The position numbers and the translations under genes were made by a program. The notes below the pieces were generated by a model. It ran no database searches and had not been told where the DNA came from. It was given only the letters and a program-made list of their open reading frames with translations. A stretch of 8,464 bases of DNA, taken from contig PFLI01000188.1 in assembly GCA_002785065.1 (NCBI GenBank), forward strand, positions 10,945 through 19,408, given 5' to 3'. Shown here piece by piece: positions 1 to 5,694 of the stretch; the stretch's first letter is position 1, and each line of letters opens with the position of its first letter. The stretch comes from Candidatus Roizmanbacteria bacterium CG_4_10_14_0_8_um_filter_33_9. GTDB taxonomy: Bacteria; Patescibacteriota; Microgenomatia; UBA1406; GWC2-37-13.

Positions 1-1148
1 GATGTTTTTCCTACGCCAGGAGGCCCGATAAAACAAATAATAGTTGGTTGATATGCCTTTTTTGTTTTATTTTTTTCTTCTTTGTTAGTGTCTTTGTTTA
101 ATGTTGCTTTTTGTTTTCTCAGCTCTAAAACTGCAAGATATTCTAGAATTCGTTCTTTAATTTTTTTCAAACCGTAATGATCTTCGTTAAGAATTTTTTC
201 AGCGTTTTTAATATCAATATTATTTGTGGTTTCCAATATCCAAGGAAGTTCAACTAACCAGTCTAAATATGATTTTATATATGAAGCTTCCGGATTAAAG
301 TGGGACATCTGAGCAAGACGTTTCAACTCTTTTAGTGCTTTTTCTTCAACTTGTTTTGACATTTTTGCTTTAACGATTTTTTCACGGTATTCTTTTATTT
401 CCTTATCTTCTCCTCCTCCCAACTCTTCTTCTATGGTTTTCATTTTTTCTTTTAAGAATGTTTCTTTCATTCCTCGCTCAAATTTTCGTTGCGTTTTTGC
501 TGAAATATTTTGTTCAATTTCAAGGATTTTAACTTCCCGGTTAATAAAATCTACTTCTTTAGCAAGTCTTTTTTTAGTATCGTTCTCCACAAGTAATTCC
601 TGCTTTTCTCTTTCTTTTATATCAAGCACCATGGCTATTTGGAAAGAAAAATCTTGCGGTGTTCCTACATTGAGGATATTCATCAAAAAAACAAAATCAA
701 CTGTTTTTCCAAGGTTAATGGCTTTTTTAACTTGAATAGATATGTGTTTTACCATTGCTTGGATTTCTTCATCGCTTACAAGCGTGTCAAGTATCTTTTC
801 AACTTTAGCCATAAAATAAGGAGTTTCTTGTGTGTATTCAATTATTTTTACTTTTTCTATTCCTTTTACCAATGCGTTAATTTCACCTTTTTCTCCCAAT
901 ACTGTTTTATCAATTGTTACTAAAACTCCTATTGTCTCAAGATCTTCTTTTTGCGGATCTTCAACTGCTGAAGTTTTTTGCATAACTAAAACCATTTTTT
1001 TATCTTTTTTTAAGACTTCATTAATGGTGAGCACACTTTTAGATCTACCAAAAACTAAAACATTTTCTGTTTTAGGAAATATAATACCGTCGCGCACGGC
1101 GACAATGGGATAAATAGATTGTTGTGACGGCCCAATTAGTATTGTCAT
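1..1148 (-). CDS. lon: ATP-dependent protease Lon, N-terminal part (cut by window edge)
   Basis: This frame is open from an ATG at 1146-1148 to the left edge, giving 382 complete codons. Lon is a cytoplasmic AAA+ serine protease that degrades misfolded and some regulatory proteins. Residues about 13-205 match the Lon substrate-binding domain: YPIVAVRDGIIFP near the start, then a Q-K and D-P pattern at 57-66. A helical linker follows (about 205-345) with FLKEKMKTIEEELG, NPEASYIKSYLDWLVELPW and the DHYGLKKIKERILEYLAV block. The Walker A motif GPPGVGKT falls at 375-382, where the window ends; the rest of the ATPase domain and the Ser/Lys protease domain are outside. A lysine-rich stretch at about 346-367, before Walker A, is longer than in most Lon proteins. 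The ATG at 1148 is the only reasonable start: the conserved N-domain begins a dozen residues later and the next in-frame ATG is codon 52. It has its own promoter and a CIRCE-like operator. Confidence 0.95.
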   Translation of the reverse strand, partial: MTILIGPSQQSIYPIVAVRDGIIFPKTENVLVFGRSKSVLTINEVLKKDKKMVLVMQKTSAVEDPQKEDLETIGVLVTIDKTVLGEKGEINALVKGIEKVKIIEYTQETPYFMAKVEKILDTLVSDEEIQAMVKHISIQVKKAINLGKTVDFVFLMNILNVGTPQDFSFQIAMVLDIKEREKQELLVENDTKKRLAKEVDFINREVKILEIEQNISAKTQRKFERGMKETFLKEKMKTIEEELGGGEDKEIKEYREKIVKAKMSKQVEEKALKELKRLAQMSHFNPEASYIKSYLDWLVELPWILETTNNIDIKNAEKILNEDHYGLKKIKERILEYLAVLELRKQKATLNKDTNKEEKNKTKKAYQPTIICFIGPPGVGKT

Positions 1149-1153
1149 ATGTG

Positions 1154-1180
1154 TTAGCAGTATAGCAGTAATTCTGCTAA
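1154..1180. promoter_or_regulatory. CIRCE-like inverted repeat (putative HrcA operator) over the lon promoter
   Basis: Read on the minus strand the element is TTAGCAGAA, nine bases, TACTGCTAA: 27 bases in all. The CIRCE operator of the heat-shock repressor HrcA is TTAGCACTC, nine bases, GAGTGCTAA, also 27. The outer TTAGCA/TGCTAA hexamers are identical to CIRCE and the overall length matches; 13 of 18 arm positions agree. The symmetric arms here extend to eight bases (GTTAGCAG 1181-1174 with CTGCTAAC 1160-1153). The element covers the promoter spacer, the -10 box and nearly reaches the predicted start site, a typical repressor position. CIRCE upstream of lon is known in mycoplasmas. The inner arm bases differ from consensus, and no hrcA gene is in the window, so another repressor remains possible. 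Confidence 0.5.
1155..1170 (-). repeat. Tandem 8-base direct repeat (TACTGCTA twice)
   Basis: On the minus strand TACTGCTA occurs twice back to back at 1170-1163 and 1162-1155. The second copy supplies the right arm of the CIRCE-like dyad and the -10 box; the first copy can pair with the same left arm TAGCAG (1179-1174) across a 5-base loop. The left arm therefore has two alternative partners. This may be a small local duplication, and it is the main reason for caution about the operator call. Confidence 0.6.
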
Positions 1181-1187
1181 CTGTCAA
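1159..1187 (-). promoter_or_regulatory. Sigma-70-type promoter of lon (proximal)
   Basis: On the minus strand a perfect -35 box TTGACA (1187-1182) is followed after exactly 17 bases by TATACT (1164-1159), one mismatch from the -10 consensus. The expected transcription start is near 1152, only about 4 bases before the lon ATG, so the transcript would be almost leaderless. The spacer and -10 box lie inside the 27-base inverted repeat annotated separately. The full -35 match with ideal spacing, placed in the only sizeable intergenic gap and in the right orientation, makes this convincing, but no start site has been measured. Confidence 0.72.
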
Positions 1188-1198
1188 ATGATAATTAG

Positions 1199-1226
1199 AT
1201 TATATTGTCAACATGTGCTATGTTAA
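1199..1226 (-). promoter_or_regulatory. Possible second, upstream lon promoter
   Basis: A perfect TATAAT (1204-1199) on the minus strand is preceded, with a 16-base spacer, by TTAACA (1226-1221), one mismatch from TTGACA. Transcription would begin near 1192 and give a leader of about 44 bases that contains the inverted repeat at 1154-1180. In DNA this AT-rich a TATAAT can occur by chance, so this is weaker than the proximal promoter. A TTGACA also sits at 1211-1206 but has no good -10 box at the right distance. Confidence 0.4.
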
Positions 1227-1255
1227 TAAAATAGTACAAATTATATCTACGATAT

Positions 1256-2110
1256 TTACTTAAAATATGGTAATAATTGATTGTAATCTGTAAACTTATC
1301 TCTATCTTTCAAGCTTGTTGTACTATCAAGTTGTACGATTTGTTCATGAAAAGCCGTTTTCTCTACTTGATACAAAACACCTAAAGCATATTTCTCTTCA
1401 TAGACTCCTCTCGCCTTATTGACCGCTGTTAACATATTTGTTTTATCATGTGTATCGTCCAATTTATAAACATGTTTCATATAGTACTGATATGTGTTGA
1501 TTTTGTTAAATGTTAAACACGGTTGTAATATGTTTACTAAAGAAAAACCCTTATGTTCTATGGCTTGTTTTATCATTTGACCCAAATGAATTGTGTCTCC
1601 AGCAAACGCTTGAGCTACAAAAGTAGCTCCTTGAGTAAGCGCCAATGATAACGGATCAACAGATTCTTCAATTATTCCAAGTGGAGTTGATTTTGATTTA
1701 TATCCTTTCTGAGCTGTTGGCGCACTTTGGCCTGTTGTTAAACCATAAACTCTGTTATCATGAACAATAACAGTTATATCGTGATTCCCCCGACAGGCAT
1801 GTAAAAAATGATTTCCTCCTTCACCATAACAATCGCCATCTCCCACTACTGCAAGCACCGTCATCTTGTGATTTGCTAGTTTCATCCCTATTGCGTTTGG
1901 AATTGATCTTCCGTGAAGACCATGCATTGCATATGCGTTTAAAAAATCATTCATATTTCCCGAACACCCAATCCCAAAAGCAACAAATAAAGAAGATGGA
2001 CTTAATCCCAATTGAACTAATGCTGATTTAATAGCAATTCCAATTCCCCAATCTCCACATCCAGGACACCACGTTGGTTGATATCCGGTAAAATCTTGTA
2101 CGGTTGACAT
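1256..2110 (-). CDS. korB: 2-oxoacid:ferredoxin oxidoreductase, beta (TPP-binding) subunit
   Basis: This 284-residue protein is the thiamine pyrophosphate-binding beta subunit of a 2-oxoacid:ferredoxin oxidoreductase. The enzyme decarboxylates a 2-oxoacid (pyruvate, 2-oxoglutarate or similar) to its acyl-CoA and reduces ferredoxin in the cytoplasm. The N-terminus carries WCPGCGDWG (Cys15, Cys18) and GIGCSG (Cys49); a fourth cysteine, Cys198, lies in LQPCLTFN. This is the spacing that holds the single [4Fe-4S] cluster in Sulfolobus-type enzymes. The TPP/metal region is GDGDCYGEGGNH at 90-101, followed by VHDNRVYGLTTGQSAPT at 116-132. The length is normal. Substrate cannot be read from the sequence, so the kor symbol is a family label. 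The start is ATG at 2110, one base after the korA stop with no Shine-Dalgarno sequence, so translation is probably coupled to korA. It is the last gene of the long operon. Confidence 0.93.
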   Translation of the reverse strand: MSTVQDFTGYQPTWCPGCGDWGIGIAIKSALVQLGLSPSSLFVAFGIGCSGNMNDFLNAYAMHGLHGRSIPNAIGMKLANHKMTVLAVVGDGDCYGEGGNHFLHACRGNHDITVIVHDNRVYGLTTGQSAPTAQKGYKSKSTPLGIIEESVDPLSLALTQGATFVAQAFAGDTIHLGQMIKQAIEHKGFSLVNILQPCLTFNKINTYQYYMKHVYKLDDTHDKTNMLTAVNKARGVYEEKYALGVLYQVEKTAFHEQIVQLDSTTSLKDRDKFTDYNQLLPYFK

Positions 2111-2111
2111 A

Positions 2112-3830
2112 TTATTTTAAATTTACTTTATTAATAATTTCCTGTTGAGAAACTGCTCTGCCGTCATAACGTAAAATGGTTTCCGAAAATGAAATACCTA
2201 ATCCCATCTGAAGTAATTTACCGAACTGCCCTTCTGCATTATTTTCAATGAGAACATATCTTTTATCTTGATTTAATAAAGGTATAACTGCTTCTTTTTT
2301 TAATGGATATACATGAGTAAAGTGAATATATGCAGTTTTTACTCGTGATCTTAATTTTTTTTGCACATCTAATATGACTCCTTTATTCGAACCCCATGAT
2401 ACAAAAACAACCTCAGCTTCATTAAAATTTCCATAAATCATTGGTGTTTTAAAGTCATTATTAAAATATGTCCGTATTTTGCGCGCGCGTTTATCGACTT
2501 GCTTTATTCTTTCTTCTGCAGATTCTGTGGTATGGCCATCCTCGAAGTGCTCATATGAATTTGCTTGATAAAAAGAACCCGCAACACCAGGAATGAGACG
2601 GGGTGAAATACCATCAGATGAATCTGAGTATCTTAAATAAGGTGTAGTATTTGTTTGAGTTATGGTTTTACCTCGATTGACTTGATAGTTCTTAATTAGA
2701 TCAGTAACAAACGATTCTTTAATATTTGAATGGGATTCAGATAAATACATATCGGACATAATAATAACTGGAATTTGATAGATATCTGCGAGATTAAATG
2801 CTTCTGTAGTTAAGCCAACCATTTCTTCCATATCTCCTGGTGCAAGAACAATTTTTGGAAACTCTCCATGGCCGGCAAAAACAGTAAAAAGTAAATCTCC
2901 CTGTTCAGTCCAGGTTGGCATTCCTGTTGCTGGACCAGGCCGTTGAGAAATAAAAATAACCAATGGAATTTCTGCAATCCCCGCATATGACACTGATTCA
3001 ACCATAAGGGCAAATCCACCACCCGAAGTGCCTACTGCGGAACGAACGCCAGCAAAAGATCCTCCTAATGCTGTATTAATCACAGAAATCTCATCTTCAG
3101 CATGTCGAACTACCATTCTGCTCGTTTTCTGCCATGCTGCTAATGTGGTAAGTACTGATGATGAAGGAGTCATAGGATAAGCAACATACATCCGGCAGTC
3201 TGCAATAACAGCACCAAGAGAAAAAGCTTCATTTCCCGTCATAACAAGCTGAGATTCTGAATTTAATGGTAATAAAACCTGTTGAATATTTTCTTTATAG
3301 TGTTCAATTATATACGCATATCCTTTTTCGGCAAACTGTTCATTAAATTTTATAACGTCCTCACCTTTTCGTCGAAACTGTTGCGAAATTAGTTCATTAA
3401 ATATCTTTAAATCTGTTCCTAAAAGAGCCAAGGATGCTCCCAGGGCAATGGTATTTTTCATTATTTGTTGACCTTTTAACGAAAAAAGAATTTTCTTAAA
3501 TGGAACGTGAATTAATGTAGATTTTGTTTCGGGTATAAATTCATCTTTATCGTATATGATAAATGCATTATCTGATAACTGATCTTTATGAAGTTCAAAT
3601 GTTTGCTTATTAAGACAAACAAGAAAATCAATTGATCCAGGGCTGCTTCCTACACGATCATCTGAAACAACTACTTCATATGCATTATGACCTCCACGAA
3701 TTAAAGATGGATATTCAATATAATCGAACATCTGATATCCGAGTCTGCTTACAATTTTTGAAAATGCCAGACCAGTTGTCATAATACCAAATCCCGCTTC
3801 TCCTCCAATTTTCCATACAAATGTTTTCAT
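2112..3830 (-). CDS. korA: 2-oxoacid:ferredoxin oxidoreductase, fused gamma-alpha subunit
   Basis: This 572-residue protein is the partner of KorB. Residues 1 to about 185 form the gamma domain: GGEAGFGI at 9-16, YPSLIRGGHNAYEV at 40-53 and the PGSIDFLVCLN stretch. From about 195 the alpha subunit begins, with AYPMTPSSS at 217-225, HAEDEISVINTALGGSFAG at 243-261, TSGGGFALM at 268-276 and QRPGPATGMPTWTEQGDL at 296-313. The latter blocks shape the 2-oxoacid and TPP pocket. Residues about 405-440 hold SDGISPRLIPG and the YEHFEDGHTTE segment typical of the family; the C-terminal domain runs to 572. The gamma-alpha fusion and length match the two-subunit bacterial and archaeal enzymes. No ferredoxin-like delta domain is fused; the separate ferredoxin gene two bases upstream may serve as electron acceptor. 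Start is ATG at 3830; there is no clear Shine-Dalgarno sequence. Confidence 0.94.
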   Translation of the reverse strand: MKTFVWKIGGEAGFGIMTTGLAFSKIVSRLGYQMFDYIEYPSLIRGGHNAYEVVVSDDRVGSSPGSIDFLVCLNKQTFELHKDQLSDNAFIIYDKDEFIPETKSTLIHVPFKKILFSLKGQQIMKNTIALGASLALLGTDLKIFNELISQQFRRKGEDVIKFNEQFAEKGYAYIIEHYKENIQQVLLPLNSESQLVMTGNEAFSLGAVIADCRMYVAYPMTPSSSVLTTLAAWQKTSRMVVRHAEDEISVINTALGGSFAGVRSAVGTSGGGFALMVESVSYAGIAEIPLVIFISQRPGPATGMPTWTEQGDLLFTVFAGHGEFPKIVLAPGDMEEMVGLTTEAFNLADIYQIPVIIMSDMYLSESHSNIKESFVTDLIKNYQVNRGKTITQTNTTPYLRYSDSSDGISPRLIPGVAGSFYQANSYEHFEDGHTTESAEERIKQVDKRARKIRTYFNNDFKTPMIYGNFNEAEVVFVSWGSNKGVILDVQKKLRSRVKTAYIHFTHVYPLKKEAVIPLLNQDKRYVLIENNAEGQFGKLLQMGLGISFSETILRYDGRAVSQQEIINKVNLK

Positions 3831-3832
3831 AT

Positions 3833-4108
3833 TTATTTTGGAAACACTCTATTCCCGTTTTCATCTTCGATGATAATTGCCGCAACAGGACAACCTTTTG
3901 CTGCATCAAGAATAGTCTCATCAGTATCCTCTAACGTTGTATTGATAAAAATCGCCTTAGCCTCAGAGTCTAAAAGAAACGTTTTTGGAGCTATTGCGAT
4001 ACATGTTGCTGCACCTATGCAGAGATCTCTGTCAACCCAAACTTTTAATTTTCTCACCTGCACCGGACCAGACGGGTTTTTTGGATCTAACAATGGTTGA
4101 TCACTCAT
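3833..4108 (-). CDS. Ferredoxin, single cluster, probably [3Fe-4S] type
   Basis: This 91-residue acidic protein has an N-terminal tail of about 20 residues, then the cluster-binding segment DLCIGAATCIAIAPKTF with Cys30 and Cys36, and a distal GCP with Cys73. In ordinary single-cluster [4Fe-4S] ferredoxins the first segment is C-x2-C-x2-C. Here the middle cysteine is Ala33, leaving three visible ligands, the pattern of [3Fe-4S] ferredoxins such as those serving some cytochromes P450. Cluster type is an inference. It is a soluble electron carrier. Lying two bases before korA, it is the obvious candidate to accept electrons from the KorA/KorB enzyme, and like that enzyme it needs clusters made by the upstream SUF genes. 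Start is ATG at 4108, eight bases after the sufU stop, with no recognisable Shine-Dalgarno sequence. Confidence 0.88.
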   Translation of the reverse strand: MSDQPLLDPKNPSGPVQVRKLKVWVDRDLCIGAATCIAIAPKTFLLDSEAKAIFINTTLEDTDETILDAAKGCPVAAIIIEDENGNRVFPK

Positions 4109-4116
4109 ATGAAAAA

Positions 4117-4473
4117 TTAAATTAATAATTTTTGAAGAGCTTCAAGTGCAAGTAGTGCACATTTAACTCTATTGGGGCCTAATTCAATTCCCAACATGTT
4201 AATAATAAATGCTTTATCTAACTTTCGCAACTGCTCCTTTGATTTTTTGACAGCATATTCTGATAATAAAGAAGCTGATGCTTTTGATATAACGCATCCT
4301 GAAGCAATAAATGAAATTTTTTTAATTTTATTTTTTTCAAAGACCGCATACATTTTAATACTGTCGCCGCATAATGGATTATGAACAGCTGTTTTTTTAT
4401 CAGGTTTTTCAATTTCACCCTGATTTCGTGGATATTTATAATGATCTAAAATTCGTTCCTGATAAATTGACAT
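4117..4473 (-). CDS. sufU: SufU-like Fe-S assembly sulfur acceptor (NifU/IscU family)
   Basis: A 118-residue member of the IscU/SufU family, which accepts persulfide sulfur from SufS and relays it to the SufBCD scaffold. Key residues are present: Cys35 and Asp37 in NPLCGDS, Cys60 in SGCVISKASAS, and Cys105 in NRVKCALLAL. In Bacillus SufU the equivalent Cys, Asp, Cys, Cys bind zinc. Lys104 before the last cysteine is SufU-like; IscU has His there. Yet the interval between the second and third cysteines is only 45 residues, as in IscU (43), where Bacillus SufU has about 62 because of an insertion. The protein therefore combines a SufU motif with an IscU-like length. It follows sufS by six bases, which supports the SufU role. 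Start is ATG at 4473, with a weak GGA nine bases upstream formed by the last sense codon of sufS. Confidence 0.9.
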   Translation of the reverse strand: MSIYQERILDHYKYPRNQGEIEKPDKKTAVHNPLCGDSIKMYAVFEKNKIKKISFIASGCVISKASASLLSEYAVKKSKEQLRKLDKAFIINMLGIELGPNRVKCALLALEALQKLLI

Positions 4474-4479
4474 ATTTGT

Positions 4480-5694
4480 TTATCCAATTATTTTAATAGC
4501 TTTATGTAAGCTTTTTACTAACATATCTATGTCGTGAGTGGTGTTATATAGGTAAAAACTTGCTCTGATACTTGCAGTAATATGTAATCTCGTGTGAAGA
4601 GGCATCGCACAATGATTTCCTGCCCGAACAGCAATATGATCGTCGTTCAAAAGCTGAGCAATATCATGGGGATGAATTTTATCTAGTGTAAAACTTATTA
4701 TTCCGGATCTCATTTCTCTTGGTCCAAAAATCTGTATCTTTTTTTTAAACGAATCCTCAAGAAAATGAATGGCGTAATTAACTAATGTTTGTTCGTGTAA
4801 ATAAATGTGCTTCAAACCAATAGCGTTTATATATTCGATAGCTTCTCTCAATGCTATTATTCCGGCAATATGAGGCGTACCTGCTTCAAATTTTTGAGGA
4901 GTTGTTTTATATGTCGTTTGTTTTGTTGATACTGTTTCGATCATTTCTCCTCCGTACAAAAAGGGATTCATGTGTTCAAGAAGTTCTTTCCTTCCCCACA
5001 ATACTCCAACCCCTGTTGGACCAAGCATTTTATGAGATGAAAAAACCAAAAAATCACAGTTTAGATCTTGCACGTCTACTTTTATATGAGGAACCGCTTG
5101 AGCTGCATCAATAATGACGATTATCTCCGGATTTATCTGTTTTGCTTGTTGAATAATTTTTTTAATCGGATTAATTGTCCCTAAAACGTTAGAAATATAA
5201 GTGAGAGAGAGGATTTTAGTTTTTTTTGTTACTGTTTTTGATATATCGACTAGTTGACCGTTGTTATCAATATCAATAATAGATAATGTGGCGCTTTTTC
5301 TTTGAGCCAATACTTGCCAAGGAACAAAATTTGAGTGATGTTCCATAATGCTTACCGCGATCTCATCGTTTTTTGAAATTATCTTATCTCCTAGGGTATA
5401 CATGATAAGATTAATTGATTCTGTTGTATTACGGGTAAAAATAATTTCATCTGATAAATAGGAATGAATAAAAGACGCAACTGCTTCTCTTGTTTTCTCA
5501 AATTCTTCCGTCGCCTTTTCTGAAATATCATAAATTCCCCGATAAATATTTGCGCTGTATTCTTGATAATATGTATTTAACTTATCAATAACTAACTGCG
5601 GTTTTAGTGATGTTGCCGTTGAATCAAGATAAATTAACTCTGGATTAAATGTAAATATGGGAAAGTCTTTTTTAATTTTGGTTACATTTATCAT
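4480..5694 (-). CDS. sufS: Cysteine desulfurase SufS
   Basis: A 404-residue PLP enzyme of aminotransferase class V that converts cysteine to alanine and holds the sulfur as a persulfide. The PLP lysine is Lys222 in SSHKMLGPTGVGVLWG; Asp196 in IDAAQAVPH contacts the cofactor; MEHHSNFVPW (117-126) gives the histidine stacking on PLP. The persulfide cysteine is Cys362 in RAGNHCAMPLH, on a short loop, and Arg377 follows in the substrate-binding position. These mark group II (SufS/CsdA), and the length is normal. His343 in HPHDI, 19 residues before the catalytic Cys, corresponds to the Bacillus SufS histidine that takes zinc from SufU; E. coli SufS, which works with SufE, has Tyr there. Asn360 replaces the usual first His of the GHHC motif. 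The ATG at 5694 overlaps the sufD stop (ATGA), implying translational coupling. No sufE is seen. Confidence 0.96.
   Translation of the reverse strand: MINVTKIKKDFPIFTFNPELIYLDSTATSLKPQLVIDKLNTYYQEYSANIYRGIYDISEKATEEFEKTREAVASFIHSYLSDEIIFTRNTTESINLIMYTLGDKIISKNDEIAVSIMEHHSNFVPWQVLAQRKSATLSIIDIDNNGQLVDISKTVTKKTKILSLTYISNVLGTINPIKKIIQQAKQINPEIIVIIDAAQAVPHIKVDVQDLNCDFLVFSSHKMLGPTGVGVLWGRKELLEHMNPFLYGGEMIETVSTKQTTYKTTPQKFEAGTPHIAGIIALREAIEYINAIGLKHIYLHEQTLVNYAIHFLEDSFKKKIQIFGPREMRSGIISFTLDKIHPHDIAQLLNDDHIAVRAGNHCAMPLHTRLHITASIRASFYLYNTTHDIDMLVKSLHKAIKIIG

Noticed and set aside
405..421. Strong SD-like GGGAGGAGGAG on the minus strand inside lon
   Set aside because: It encodes the Gly-rich ELGGGED turn, with no start codon at a suitable distance downstream, so it is unlikely to mark an internal start.
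433..1113. Overlapping plus-strand open frames opposite lon
   Set aside because: They are antisense to a frame with clear Lon domain motifs and their translations are low-complexity Phe/Ser/Ile-rich, as expected for the complement of an AT-rich gene.
1243..1255. ATATC-GTA-GATAT hairpin after the korB stop as a terminator
   Set aside because: Only five mostly A-T pairs and no following T-run on the transcribed strand.
2481..2489. GCGCGCGCG tract in AT-rich DNA
   Set aside because: It encodes an Arg-Ala-Arg stretch in the KorA interdomain region; with no flanking symmetry or repeat it is probably just local codon choice.
4020..4031. Perfect 12-base palindrome CAGAGATCTCTG inside the ferredoxin gene
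   Set aside because: One or two such palindromes are expected by chance in a window this size, and it lies within well-conserved ferredoxin coding sequence.
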